Shown: positions 1-9,370, counted from the first letter of the stretch. The stretch: 64,000 nt of DNA from Symbiodinium natans (GCA_905221605.1 CAJNDS010002501.1:733501-797500); one strand, 5' to 3'. A program made the numbers and translations. Notes: generated by a model not told the origin, from the sequence alone.

Positions 1-66
1 AACCCTAAACCCTAAACCCTAAAGCCTAAACCCTAAACCCTGAACCCTGAACCCTGAACACTAAAC
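1..66. repeat. Internal telomeric array, C-strand
   Basis: About eight CCCTAAA units, with CCCTGAA variants towards the right end. It opens the window, but similar arrays continue for tens of kilobases among other sequence, so it is not read as a chromosome end. Confidence 0.9.
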
Positions 67-111
67 CGTAAGGGGGTCCAGACCTTGGCGGTCCGGTGGG
101 TTCAACGGGGG

Positions 112-267
112 TTGGGATGTTCCCCCTGTATACTAACCGTCCTTAATAGGGATCCTTAATAAGGTTTAGGGTTTAGGGTTAAGGGATAAGGGTTTAGGGT
201 TTAGGGTTTAGGGGACCCCCTACAATAATCTCACTAAGGACTGTTCGTATAAGGGGGAACATCCTCA
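112..267. mobile_element. Short inverted-repeat element (family 1, copy A)
   Basis: The left end reads TTGGGATGTTCCCCC followed by a TATACTAACCGTCCTTAATAGGGAT-like segment; the right end (about 213-264) is its near reverse complement, ending GGGGGAACATCC. The two ends match at roughly 34 of 38 positions. The centre is a TTTAGGG array (160-212). There is no coding capacity, so it is a MITE-like non-autonomous element. No clear target-site duplication is seen. Confidence 0.6.
160..212. repeat. Internal telomeric array, G-strand
   Basis: TTTAGGG units with TTAAGGG and ATAAGGG variants, lying inside family 1 copy A. Confidence 0.85.
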
Positions 268-577
268 GATTTGGGGTTTAGTTCGGGCTCCGCGTGCGAC
301 ATGGCTCGTGTCGGGATCACGTTCGGAGACTTTGGAATGAAGGTTCACGATTCTTTTTCAGGTTTGTGTTTCCCGTTCTTCGGATGGAAGGGCTTGGGCA
401 GGAAGAGGCTGCAAGGCATGTTCCTTCAACCATGTCTGATTTCTTTTAATGTCGGCCTAGCAACACCAGGAAAACCTCTCTGCAACTAACTTCAGAACCC
501 TGAAAACTGAACCCCTGAACCCCAAGACTCTCAACCCTAAACCCGAAACCCAAAATCCTAAACCCACATCTTGCCAG

Positions 578-659
578 GTATTGCGTCTCGAAGGGCGTCA
601 ATCCCGACAACCCGGAGCGCCTTTTGGTCACTCTCCGCTGTGGCCCCACAGTGGCCTGA
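578..659 (+). CDS. Exon candidate ending in a stop, product unknown
   Basis: Preceded by TTGCCAG. The frame starting at 579 reads YCVSKGVNPDNPERLLVTLR and then CGPTVA before TGA at 657-659. Composition is protein-like and the island sits between a degenerate C-strand array (to 565) and a G-strand array (from 664). It could be a terminal exon; the upstream exon is not identified. No family is recognised. Confidence 0.4.
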
Positions 660-663
660 GATT

Positions 664-780
664 GGTTTAAGGGTTTACGGTTTATGATAAGGGTTCAGGG
701 CTTACAAGGGTTTAGGGCTGATAAGGGTTTCGGTTTTGCAAGGGTTTAGAGTTTATGGGTTTAGGGTCCAGGGTTCAGGG
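664..780. repeat. Degenerate G-strand telomeric array
   Basis: TTTAGGG-like units with TTAAGGG, TTCAGGG and TTACGGT variants, more decayed than neighbouring arrays. Confidence 0.75.
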
Positions 781-856
781 TTTGGATAGGTGTTCTGTGA
801 GTTCGAGGTTTTTTTCCTTCGATTCGCCGGGAGCCTATGTCGTAGCTTATCCGTTT

Positions 857-925
857 ATGATCTGGACCTTGCTGGGGTTTACGGATGACCTGCAACTAGC
901 CCAGAATTGTACTGACGAAGACTAA
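857..925 (+). CDS. Small exon or ORF candidate, unknown
   Basis: Twenty-two codons from ATG to TAA, MIWTLLGFTDDLQLAQNCTD then ED. It ends 11 bases before a C-strand telomeric array. Weak evidence: it is short, with no clear splice borders. Confidence 0.22.
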   Translation: MIWTLLGFTDDLQLAQNCTDED

Positions 926-936
926 CCAATTGCACT

Positions 937-1018
937 TAAACCCTAAACCCTAAACCGAAACCCTAAACCTAAACCCGAAACCTAAACCCTAAACCTAAAC
1001 CCTAAACCTAAACCCTTA
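937..1018. repeat. C-strand telomeric array
   Basis: CCCTAAA mixed with the six-base CCTAAA and with CCGAAA variants. Confidence 0.88.
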
Positions 1019-1027
1019 ATTCTCTAG

Positions 1028-1130
1028 TGATACTGAATGTGTTCACATTCAACCCCAAGTCTGCCAAGTGCGAGTGCACTTGGAATCTTTGCGGAACAGC
1101 CAACAGCTCGCCAAGAGCCAGCTCTCCAAG
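1028..1130 (+). CDS. Exon candidate, unknown
   Basis: Follows TCTCTAG. The open frame includes VFTFNPKSAKCECTWNLCGT (from about 1039) and continues through a Ser/Pro-rich stretch. Three cysteines in a short span give it a protein-like look. The downstream border merges into the CCCCTAAAT minisatellite, so the 3' end is uncertain. Confidence 0.3.
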
Positions 1131-1159
1131 CCGAGGCCTAAACCCCGGCCCTGAACTCA

Positions 1160-1275
1160 AACCCAAAGCCCCTAAATCCCCTAAATCCCCTAAATCCCCT
1201 AGATCCCCTAGATCCCCTAAATCCCCTAGATCCCCTACATCCCCTAAATCAGCTAAATTCCCCAAATTCCCTTAA
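1160..1275. repeat. CCCCTAAAT(C) minisatellite
   Basis: About eleven 9-10 base units (CCCCTAAAT, CCCCTAGAT), a telomere-related variant expanded on its own. One frame reads as (K/R)SP repeats, but this follows from the repeat and is not evidence of a protein. Confidence 0.8.
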
Positions 1276-1355
1276 TTCCCTAAATTCCCGCAATCCCCTC
1301 AACCCCCAAAACCCCCCCCCCCCCCAAAGCCCCCCTAAGCCCTGTCCGCGCTCAG

Positions 1356-1431
1356 GCTCGGGGAACCAGCTCTCCCTGAAGCCCACGAACCTGCGAGCCG
1401 CAGAGTTGCTGCCGGGGAGCCCGGACCGGGA
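1356..1431 (+). CDS. Exon candidate flanked by AG and GTAGGG
   Basis: Preceded by GCGCTCAG and followed by GTAGGGTTTAGGG, so the donor would be the first bases of the G-strand array. The frame reads SGNQLSLKPTNLRAAELLPG then SPDRE. No family recognised. If unspliced it would end at TAG (1433-1435). Confidence 0.4.
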
Positions 1432-1500
1432 GTAGGGTTTAGGGTTTAGGGTTTAGGGTTTAGGGTTTGGGGTTTGGGGTTTGGGGTTTGGGGTTTAGGA
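1432..1500. repeat. G-strand telomeric array
   Basis: TTTAGGG units grading into TTTGGGG units, each variant forming its own run. Confidence 0.88.
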
Positions 1501-2204
1501 TCCTTTTTTACCAAAAGGGTGCCCTTCTTATTCCTAGGGTCGAGGGGGCATCCTCGAGGACCCCCCATGGTTGTAAGAGATGGGATGCAGAGCGCTTGTT
1601 CTTCCTGTGTCTAGACACATGCGCGTATATATATTTTGTTGTATATTGTATGTTGTATGTTGTATACTGTATATGGTAAATTGTAGATTGTAGATTGTAG
1701 ATTGTACATTGTCCATTGTATATTGTATTAGTATATATATATATATGTATGCGTTTTATTATATATGTCTGCAGGTATTGTTTATTGAAACATGGTGTTG
1801 TTAACTACTTTTAAAGTCTTCACTGTCAGTTTTGTCTTTGCATGGGGGGGTCAGCGTGGTGGAGTTCATGAGTCTGAGCACGGGCGTCCGCCAGGGTTTA
1901 TAGGATGTGGGAGCGGGGGGGGTGTGCGGCAACCGTTGCTTCGGATGGTACGCAAGTGGCGAGATTCCGGGCACGGAACTTTGTCAGGCGGCCACACCAA
2001 CCACCGGATGTTTTCTCGGCGGATTTTCCATGAAGATGATTTGTAGCAGTGTCGAGAAAACTCAGCACGGAGTCTCTGCAAAAAACCGATTGCGAGGTCT
2101 CTGGCCTGATGCTTTAAGCGGTGGTGGCGAGCGGGTGTGTAGATTCAAGAACGTTCTGAGAGCGTGATACAAATCGCAATTCCAGATTCGAGTAATTTTA
2201 ACTC
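1501..2204. other. No gene seen; TTGTA-rich microsatellite inside
   Basis: From about 1638 to 1735 there is a TTGTA/TTGTAGA/TTGTATA microsatellite ending in (AT)n. The remainder (1780-2200) has only short overlapping frames and no convincing splice-bounded exon. Confidence 0.5.
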
Positions 2205-2238
2205 GCGCGCGCACGCGCGCGCGCGCGCCCGTGCGCGC
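2205..2238. repeat. Alternating GC tract
   Basis: Alternating C and G with a few A or T interruptions, about 34 bases. Alternating purine-pyrimidine CG tracts can adopt Z-DNA; nothing nearby shows a role. Confidence 0.75.
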
Positions 2239-2492
2239 CAAAGAGTCAAGGTCTAAACCCTTAGCCAAAATAGTCCACAAACAGGATAGAATAGATCCCT
2301 AGCTTGTGGACCACAAACCCTGCCGTGTTCGTCTTCCCCTGAGATTAGAGCAAAAGTCTGAAGTCATGTCCTTCAACATGAAGCCGAGTGACGTACAGAG
2401 GTTTTGGGGTTTCAGGTGTTTCGGTTGTCGCGTTGCAGGGTTCCTGGGTTTTAGGGTTAAGGGTTGAGGGTATCGGCAACTCTGTCTTGCAG

Positions 2493-2585
2493 AAATGGTT
2501 TCCCTGTCGGACATACATAGCTAAGGCAGGTGCACAGAACAAGCTGCAGCGCATGCACAAATGCGGCCACAAATCTCATCAGAGA
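2493..2585 (+). CDS. Exon candidate, Cys/His-containing, unknown
   Basis: Preceded by CTGTCTTGCAG and followed by GTAAAC, both good splice-like borders. The 31 codons read KWFPCRTYIAKAGAQNKLQR then MHKCGHKSHQR. The C-x(19)-H-x-C-x2-H spacing and basic character recall a nucleic-acid or metal-binding segment, but no named finger fits. One of the better isolated exon calls. Confidence 0.45.
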
Positions 2586-2694
2586 GTAAACGCGTGAAGC
2601 CTCCTTCGACATGTCATCGCCGACATCAATGTCTTTACTTTGATGCCGACTGTGGACACACGGGATGCCTGACCACAGCTCCGAGCATCCCACA

Positions 2695-2965
2695 CTACCC
2701 TAAACCCTGAACCCAAGCGCTGAACCCTAAACCCTGAACCCTAAACCCTGAACCCTAAACCCTAAACCCTGAACCCTAAACCCTGAACCTTTAACTGGGT
2801 AAGAGGGAGGCAAGGGCCAGCAAGAAGCTGCACCTCAGAATGCGGTCCCATCAATGTCTCATTCTTCGAAGCCACCTGCACAGGCCCTAAACCCTGAACC
2901 CTAAGCCGTAAGCCCTGAGCCCTAAACCCTAAACACTGACACGCCCAAACCCTAAACCCTAAACC

Positions 2966-3004
<39 letters not shown>

Positions 3005-3030
3005 ACCCTAAACCCTAAACCCTAAACCCA
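2695..3030. repeat. C-strand telomeric arrays with a run of CCCTCAA
   Basis: Two arrays (2695-2790 and 2884-3030) separated by an unassigned island. The first alternates CCCTAAA and CCCTGAA; the second contains six consecutive CCCTCAA units at about 2966-3007 before returning to CCCTAAA. Confidence 0.88.
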
Positions 3031-3040
3031 CAACCCACAC

Positions 3041-3112
3041 CATGAATTTGCTGCCAAGAACCAGGCCTGGGTCGCTCGTCTGCGCAGCTGGGAAGCATTC
3101 CTGAGGAGTTGA
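3041..3112 (+). CDS. Exon candidate ending in a stop
   Basis: HEFAAKNQAWVARLRSWEAF then LRS and TGA. It looks helical and coding-like, but there is no AG just upstream, so either the acceptor is non-canonical or the call is wrong. Confidence 0.3.
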   Translation, partial: HEFAAKNQAWVARLRSWEAFLRS

Positions 3113-3190
3113 GGGGCTTAACGCGGAGGGGTTTAGGGTTTAGGGTTGAGGGTTTAGGGTTTGGGGATGCCCCTAGAATCCTAGACTCCC

Positions 3191-3253
3191 GATGGAAACT
3201 GCAAGTGGCCCAAGAAATCCTTTGCCGAATGGGCAGGCCACTCTGTTGAGTGA
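3191..3253 (+). CDS. Short exon candidate
   Basis: DGNCKWPKKSFAEWAGHSVE then TGA, between a G-strand (3120-3165) and a C-strand (3262-3310) array. Borders are not clearly splice-like. Confidence 0.27.
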   Translation, partial: DGNCKWPKKSFAEWAGHSVE

Positions 3254-3336
3254 TCCCGAAACCCTAACCCCTGAATCCCCTAAACCCCTCACCCCCAAAC
3301 CCTAAACCCTCTTGTACAAGTTGCGCCGGTTTGTGA

Positions 3337-3390
3337 TTCACTCTCTCTCTCTCTCTCTTCCTCTCTCTCTGTCTCTTTTTCTCTCTGGGC
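3337..3390. repeat. CT microsatellite
   Basis: (CT)n with T interruptions, ending six bases before the AG of the next exon candidate, where it would act as an extended polypyrimidine tract. Confidence 0.8.
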
Positions 3391-3395
3391 TGCAG

Positions 3396-3476
3396 TCTAC
3401 TTCGAGCTTGGGCCGTGGCCGAAACTTGAACTGGTCTGACGACTTTGTTTACAGAGAAAAAATATACACAGAAGCT
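3396..3476 (+). CDS. Exon candidate with strong AG/GTAAGG borders
   Basis: CT-rich tract, then GGGCTGCAG, then 27 codons reading STSSLGRGRNLNWSDDFVYR then EKIYTEA, followed by GTAAGG. Length is a multiple of three. Polypyrimidine tract, acceptor and donor are all near textbook. Product unknown. Confidence 0.5.
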
Positions 3477-3652
3477 GTAAGGGTCTGGGGTCTAATCAGG
3501 GTTGAGGGTTGAAAGCGCGTCAACTAGAGTCAAATTTAAATCATCCATATACTCTCACACATGTTGCACATTTCAACGCCTGCGAACGCTCGGTAGGCAA
3601 TCGCCCGCATCCCGCGCCCCAAAACTTCCAGCTGGATCAACCGAAGGAGTTC

Positions 3653-3752
3653 TAGGGTTTAGGGTTTGGGGTACCGGGTGCCGGGTTCAGGGTACCGGGT
3701 TTAGGGTTTAGGGTTCAGGGTTTAGGGTTTAGGGTTTAGGGTTTAGGGTGCC
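3653..3752. repeat. G-strand telomeric array
   Basis: TTTAGGG units with GTACCGGG and TTCAGGG insertions. Confidence 0.86.
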
Positions 3753-4047
3753 AGAAACTGCCCTGAAGCTTTGGAGAAGAGGTCGTGGGCTTGTCGAGCC
3801 AGGCAGGCTCCAAGCACCTCGGCCATTGTTGACAAGTCGGGGCCTGCTGGAGTTAGGGGTTAAGGTATAGGGTTTGTAGGGTTTAGGAGTTAGGGTTAAT
3901 GTGGTTTGGGGAGGTGAGGAGTTGGGTTCGAAGGTTCGGAATGATCGTGATCCCCATAGCCCTAAAAGTCCCAAGCCCAGAACCCTACACCCAACCATAA
4001 GAACCACAATCTCCACTAGGGCAAAGCCTGGGCCCCAAATACTGAGG

Positions 4048-4108
4048 TTCAGGGTTTAGGGTTTAGGGTTTAGCGTTTAGGGTTTAGGGTTTAGGGTTTA
4101 GGGTTTAG
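4048..4108. repeat. G-strand telomeric array
   Basis: Near-perfect TTTAGGG units (one TTTAGCG). Its last TTTAG forms the possible acceptor of the next exon. Confidence 0.9.
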
Positions 4109-4209
4109 GGCTGCGTCACAGCACTTGTTGCATGCAGAAGTTTTCCAGCACCTTGACCTAGGCTCAACGGCAGAGAGGGCGAAGTGCTTAGCTGGAACTC
4201 CCGGCATGG
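4109..4209 (+). CDS. Exon candidate between two G-strand arrays
   Basis: Begins right after TTTAG of the array and ends at ATGG before GTTGAC. The frame reads AASQHLLHAEVFQHLDLGST then AERAKCLAGTPGM. It ends with one spare base, which fits the next island (4289) if that is read in its third frame. Both flanking introns would be largely TTTAGGG. Confidence 0.42.
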
Positions 4210-4221
4210 GTTGACCTAAAC

Positions 4222-4276
4222 GAGGGTTTAGGGTTTAGGGTTTAGGGTTTAGGGTTTAGGGTTTAGGGTTTAGGGC
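4222..4276. repeat. G-strand telomeric array
   Basis: Seven near-perfect TTTAGGG units. Confidence 0.9.
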
Positions 4277-4288
4277 TTCTTGTCCTAG

Positions 4289-4462
4289 ATTGCAGAGAAC
4301 ATACTAGAGTCGAGACACAAGAATGTACCCTTGACTACATGGTTGCAAGTAGACATGCTAGGATGTTGCGACACTTACCTACTGTGGGAACTGTTGAGTC
4401 AGGGGAATGCCCTACCTCCCATGAAGAGGAGCATCGCTGCGGTTGTGTACGTGGGCAAGCAG
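4289..4462 (+). CDS. Exon candidate, frame ambiguous
   Basis: Preceded by CTTCTTGTCCTAG; possible donor GTTTCT at 4463. One frame reads IAENILESRHKNVPLTTWLQ and stays open to TGA at 4481. A second frame, the one in phase with the 4109-4209 exon, contains MLRHLPTVGTVESGECPTSH and is also open. I cannot tell which is real. An earlier donor GTAGAC at 4349 would shorten it to 60 bases. Confidence 0.42.
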
Positions 4463-4483
4463 GTTTCTCTAGCAAAGAACTGA

Positions 4484-5159
4484 CAAGATTGCTGCCTTTT
4501 AGCGATGTGTCGGCTTTGGGCATGCGCGAGCTGCGCTGACTGAGAGAACAATCCCTCCAAAGCATCATCCAAGTTCAACTGCCCATTCATGACCTGCCAA
4601 ACATATGTTCATGTCCGTCAGCGGTACCGTTTTGTTCCATTTCTCCTGTTAAGCAAGACAAAAAAGCCTCCAATATCCATCCTCGGCAGTGAGCCTGACT
4701 GTCACACGAACAGAACCCTCAGCAGCTAATTTTTGACACCCCAAGCATCTGAAACGAAGTTGTTGTAAACAGCAACGCTGGACGTTTGCTCCTTTATCAT
4801 TCTGAATGATGCGCCGCTCAAGCCCAAGCCCTACATCCTCGACGACTGCAGCCACAGACTCTCATCCCCTGTCCCTTGCGGTGGATGGGACGGCCAGGCA
4901 TGGCGACCGGTGGATAGTTGACATGAAAGATGCGGAGCCAAAGGAGAGGAAATCGCCGGGACACCCGGTTGTTTCCGTGTGTTTCTGGCTCCAGAGGCAG
5001 TTTAGGCAAGTCCATTAAGTTACTGGTCCTTGGTAGAGAGTAAGGGTATGAGGTACCGTGTTCTTTCCTTTCGGGGGGTGTTGAGACAAGATAGGGGTAC
5101 TCGAATTCTTAAATCCCAAAGCCCCAAGAACACCCTATTCACTTTTCAGATTAGAAGCC
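4484..5159. other. No gene seen
   Basis: Only short overlapping frames on both strands and no telomeric array. Nothing with convincing splice borders. Confidence 0.4.
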
Positions 5160-5378
5160 CCTAAACCCTAAACCGTGAACCCGAAGCCCTAGACCCTAAA
5201 CCCCAAACCCTAAAGTCCAAACCCTAAACCCTAAACCCTAAACCCTAAACCCTAAACCCTAAACCCTAAACCCTAAACCCTAAACCCTCAACCCTGAACC
5301 CTGAACCCTAAACCCTAAACCCTAAACCCTAAATCCTAAACCCTAAACCCTAAACCCTAAACCATAAACCCTAAATCG
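5160..5378. repeat. Long C-strand telomeric array
   Basis: About 30 units, the central half perfect CCCTAAA, with CCCTCAA/CCCTGAA variants near 5287-5305. Confidence 0.93.
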
Positions 5379-5385
5379 TTCTAAG

Positions 5386-5480
5386 GTTCAAGCCAGAAAA
5401 CCTGGTCATCGTCCCGGAGCGGGTGACAAAGAAGCGGAAAGTGGAGGCGCCAAGAGGGAAAGCAAGGGCTTACGATGGAA
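5386..5480 (+). CDS. Exon candidate with a nuclear-localisation-like motif
   Basis: Follows TCGTTCTAAG directly after a C-strand array and ends before GTTAGGGTTTAGGG. The frame reads FKPENLVIVPERVTKKRKVE then APRGKARAYDG. The KKRKV core matches the basic core of classical monopartite nuclear-localisation signals, suggesting (inference) a nuclear protein. Its two introns would be telomeric arrays of opposite strand. Confidence 0.45.
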
Positions 5481-5481
5481 G

Positions 5482-5535
5482 TTAGGGTTTAGGGTTTAGG
5501 GTTCAGGGTTCAGGGATTTACGAGGGTTTAAGGTG
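5482..5535. repeat. G-strand telomeric array
   Basis: TTTAGGG then TTCAGGG units, decaying into TTTACGAGGG. Confidence 0.86.
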
Positions 5536-5607
5536 AAGTACTTCGTGGCTTGTGGCTGAAAGACGCGAGGCGGCGATGTTGCCCTTGATGTGTCATGGGC
5601 TTTGCAG

Positions 5608-5655
5608 AGCTTGATCTGGACAGGAGTCGAGATTCCCCCCACCCGAGCCATCAAG
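5608..5655 (+). CDS. Short exon candidate
   Basis: Preceded by GGGCTTTGCAG and followed by GTCGTT. One frame reads SLIWTGVEIPPTRAIK; a second open frame reads LDLDRSRDSPHPSHQ and would be in phase with the exon at 5386. Borders are good, frame unresolved. Confidence 0.35.
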
Positions 5656-5689
5656 GTCGTTCTGCAAGCCCTAATCCCTGTCAGTCCTA

Positions 5690-5780
5690 CAACCCTAAAC
5701 CCTAAACCCTAAACCCTAAACCCGAAACCCGAAACCCTAAACCCTAAACCCTAAACCCAAAACCTTCTAACCCCTAAGCC
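5690..5780. repeat. C-strand telomeric array
   Basis: CCCTAAA with an internal pair of CCCGAAA units. Confidence 0.88.
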
Positions 5781-5790
5781 CCAAAGCCTG

Positions 5791-5863
5791 AGCAACCTGT
5801 TGCTTCCGTGCTGCATCGAGGAGCCTCCGCCGGAAGAAAAGAAAGCCTGGGCCTCACTGAAGG
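5791..5863 (+). CDS. Exon candidate between C- and G-strand arrays
   Basis: Reads SNLLLPCCIEEPPPEEKKAW then ASLK, ending AAGG before GTTGAGGGTTTCGGG, so the donor would come from a variant telomeric unit. Another frame (arginine/lysine-rich) is also open. Confidence 0.35.
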
Positions 5864-5970
5864 GTTGAGGGTTTCGGGTTTCGGGTTTCGGGTTTAGGGT
5901 TTAGGGTTGAGGGTTTCGGGTTTCGGGTTTAGGGTTGAGGGTTTAGGGTTGAGGGTTTCGGGTTTCAGGT
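5864..5970. repeat. G-strand array of mixed variants
   Basis: Runs of TTTCGGG and TTGAGGG interleaved with TTTAGGG. Confidence 0.86.
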
Positions 5971-6157
5971 TCTGGGTGAAGGCTTCTAGAAGCCAAGGAT
6001 TCCGAGGCTTGCTGTGCAGCACATGAGACTCTTCATGGGGCTGATGATCCGGGACCATCTCTGGTCTTGTCATTCCAGCCAGGCACTGGGTCCCGTGGGG
6101 AGAAGCAGCAATGCCTGATTCAGGAACACGCCCGTTCAATCGAAACCACGATGACCA

Positions 6158-6183
6158 CCCCCCCCCCCCCCCCCCCCCCCCCC
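6158..6183. repeat. Poly-C tract (26 C)
   Basis: Uninterrupted cytosines. Length may be unreliable in an assembly. Confidence 0.85.
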
Positions 6184-7535
6184 GGCTTGGTGCAGATTCC
6201 ATCTTGAAAGTTGTGCCGATCCAACGTTCGGCAGGAGATAAAAACCGGCTCGTGCACGAATGTGGCACCCTCTCTACATGCCGCCCACCTCAAAGGCTTG
6301 TAGTTATAAGCGGCCTAGGCCGGCCAATGCTTTTTGGTTGCGCCTAAAAATGAGACGCCAAGCAAGTGCCACGAGAACGCGGCCCTAGCTGCAACCCAGG
6401 TGCTCGAATGGTGGCAATAGCTTCAGGGTGCTGAAGCAATAACAAGAGAATGTTGAGCATCACTCAGCCCTTCTCCCAAAGGCCCAAGGACCCTAAGCCC
6501 TCAGAACCCCCAGATGAAGCTCTCGGATCTCCGGGACCTGGAATCATCGGACGAGGCCCACGTGCTGCCACCGAAGGGCTCCCCCCCATCAAGCTTGGTT
6601 CATCCTTGAGGGCAAAGGGTGTGTGGCTTAGGGCTTCGATTCGATGATGTTGTTTTTTTTTGCCTAGGCAGCACGATTTGCAGATGCCTGTAGCCCCGCA
6701 TCTTTTTGGGAGGCAGCTGTGTCGTTGGATCCAAGAGGTAACCTTGATTTCGAATGCGTAGCGAGGGGTTTTCGCTTCAGAGCCCGCAAGCGTCCAGCAA
6801 GCGTCTACGATTCTCCCTCAACGGCTGTGGCGTCGCGCCCTGTGAAAAATGCTGATATTTGCACCGATCTCGTCGTTTTCGTTGCTTGTCTGTGGATCGG
6901 GCATATGGCGGTCACGATCCTCTCATGTCAACAAGTTGACAGTTGCGGGGATCGAGCGCGTGCCATCGCGTGTCAGACTTGCTGACCGGTGAAACCACAG
7001 CATGATCCCCGTGCAGCTCTCTCTCTCTGTATGTACACATTGTTGTATGGCTACTATCAGGTTCTCGTTAGGTCGGCCTTGCGGTCCTTTCGCATCGCTC
7101 ATGGAACAAGGGACGATGCCCTTGTCATTCCTCCACCCTAGAAACCCTACATCCTCTTTTCCATAGGATCCTCCAGGCAGTGTTGGACCGACTCCGTGGC
7201 CAATTTCACCCCCTGACCCTAGCTCTGACCTCGCCGCTGCAGACCGTGGTGGCGAAATGCCTGCTCCGACTGCTGCGAGAGTGCTTGGCTCAGGTTCCGA
7301 CAGCTTGGGCTCCCTTCTACGAAGAGTCCTTCAGAGAGGGATGAATAGGGGGTACTAGAATCCCTGGACTGTTAGAAGCAGGGGGAACATACACCGTTAA
7401 ACAGCAGACCCTACACTTGAGATGCTTGGGCTGAAGAGTTTGCAGGATCTCTCACGAACTGCAGGGTCGCAGGCCAGCATCATTGGGTTTGGCCACGATC
7501 GGACCCCAAAAAGGGGACTCATAAGGTGGTTCAGC
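6184..7535. other. No confident gene; one half-element inside
   Basis: Unique sequence without telomeric arrays. Frames of 60-90 codons exist (for example 6719-6985 on +) but none has convincing borders or composition. It contains the partial family 1 element at 7345. Confidence 0.4.
7345..7392. mobile_element. Family 1 inverted-repeat element, right half only
   Basis: Contains TAGAATCCCTGGACTGTTAG and then GGGGGAACAT, matching the right end of copies at 23655 and 27301. No left end is found. Confidence 0.45.
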
Positions 7536-7712
7536 CAGGGTTTAGGGTTTAGGTTTTAGGGTTCATAAGCAGTCCTACGAACAGATGTACCAGCTCATGG
7601 TACCTTTACGAATAGAGACCCACCCTCATGGGCATCACAGAAATCGCCAGTGCAATACAACGTTGCCTGAAGTCAGCTCGACATGACGGCCCCAGATCCC
7701 ACACCAGCTAAA

Positions 7713-8010
7713 CCAAAAAAAACCCAAACCCTAAACCCTAAACCCCAAACCTTAAACCCTAAACGTCAACCCTAAACCCCAAACCCTACACCCAAAGCCC
7801 CAAGGAGTAGAGACCCCGACGTAGTCTAGACGGGTTCCCCCGAAGATCAAAAGCGGCTCTCGAGGCATCTGCCCGGCCTTAGTGGTCCAGGGGTTTCAGG
7901 GTGGTCGGAGGGTTAAGGCTTAGGGTTTAGGGTTTAGGGTTTCGGGTTTAGGGTTTAGGGCTTTGGATTTCGGGTTTAGGGTTTAGGGTTTAGGGCTAGG
8001 GTTTCAAGCC
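7713..8010. repeat. C-strand then G-strand telomeric arrays
   Basis: CCCTAAA units at 7713-7800, then an unassigned island, then TTTAGGG at 7918-8010 with TTTCGGG variants. The two face each other across about 115 bp. Confidence 0.85.
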
Positions 8011-8013
8011 CAG

Positions 8014-8111
8014 GTTCGAGATCGTTGCTCAGAAGTGCGTCTGCGTGCTGGCCACGAAGACGAGCATGACTGCTTGGCCCCTACAGCCAAGGACATGCTT
8101 TTGGGCTCGGC
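8014..8111 (+). CDS. Exon candidate with AG/GTAAGG borders
   Basis: Preceded by TTTCAAGCCCAG and followed by GTAAGG at 8112. The frame reads FEIVAQKCVCVLATKTSMTA then WPLQPRTCFWAR. Upstream is a G-strand array, downstream (8125) a C-strand array. Product unknown. Confidence 0.45.
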
Positions 8112-8124
8112 GTAAGGAGGAAGC

Positions 8125-8290
8125 CCCTGAACCCTAAACCCTAAACCCTAAACCCTAAACCCTAAATCCTAAACCCTAAACCTTAAACCCTAGACCCTAA
8201 GCCCTACACCCTAAACCCTAAACCCTACACCCTTAACCCTTAACCCTAAACCCTGAAGTTCCCTACACCCTAAACCAAACCCCAGACCTA
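8125..8290. repeat. C-strand telomeric array
   Basis: About 20 CCCTAAA units with CCTTAAA, CCCTACA and CCCTAGA variants. Confidence 0.9.
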
Positions 8291-9154
8291 AAACATCAGA
8301 TGGTTGTGCTCAGTAACCCTCATGCCGTGCGACTTGCAAGAATTGTGAATCATGTAGGTTGGTTGTTTTCGGGCATCGTGGCGGGTAGTTTCGGTTAGCG
8401 TCCTTTGGCTTAGTTTTGGGTCTTGGGTTTTAGGGTTTAAGGAAGTCTTTCTACAGCGGTCGCCTTTCTTTTGGAGTCCTGTTCTCACATGGCCAAGACC
8501 ATGTAACGCCCCAATACTGTAAACGGCAAGCCGCGACCCAGGTCATGAACGAACTTGCTGCGCATTTGACTGACAAGCAGGCCTGCTGGTATTCGCTGAT
8601 ATTTGGGTCGGCAAGTCTGCCGTATTTCAATCTAGGCGGGTTGGGAAAGCAGGGTCAGATAGGTGTGAACCATAAAATGGTCTGAGCTCCCGAAGTGGAA
8701 GCCCTGAACCCTGCGTCCAAAACCTGAAACCCCGAATCCGGTGCTTCAGTGCAGTAGGGACTTGAACGCAACGAACTGCAGAATGTGAAGCCGGAGCCAT
8801 GGGTCGGAAGTACTCCGATTATCATTCTGGTGTCGGGTTTTGGGTTTGGGGTGTTGTCTGTAGGCCTTTATTGCGCAGACTTCCGTTTGACCTGGGGGGG
8901 CGCCAAATCCTTATCAGACATCGCACCCCCACAACATGAAAAGCACCCGACTTCAACACTTAATTTCTAGCCCCAAACCCGAAACCCTTGCCCTAAACTG
9001 TAACCCGGAAAGCCTTAAACCCTTAACTTGCCCTTGAACCCTTTAACCCTGAAATGCTTAAACCCCAAAGCCCGCGGCTTTGGGTAGGCTGATGGTCTGC
9101 TCCGACGGCAGCTCAAGCCAAACGAGAAGGTGCTGCATCATTATATTAAAGGGG

Positions 9155-9355
9155 TTGGGTCCGGATTTAGGGTTTAAGGGTTTTGTTAAGGGCTTAAGGG
9201 TAGTTAAGGGCTTAAGGGTTTATGAGTTTAAGGGTTTAAGGGTGTAAGGATTTGGGTTTAGGGGTGTAAGGGTTGGGGATTTACAAGCATTGGGGTGCAG
9301 ACGGTAGGACTTCAAATTGGTTGAGGGTTTGGGGTTTAGGGTTTAGGGTTTCATG
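9155..9355. repeat. G-strand array, TTAAGGG-rich
   Basis: Mostly TTAAGGG/TTTAAGGG in the left part and TTTAGGG at the right end (9320-9350). Confidence 0.82.
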
Positions 9356-9370
9356 GTTTCTTGCTTTGAG

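Noticed and set aside
1-66. True chromosome end
   Set aside because: The array is short, mixed with variants, and many longer arrays of both orientations lie inside the window.
3165-3200. Another family 1 element (GGGGATGCCCCTAGAATCC)
   Set aside because: No opposite end and poor match to the core.
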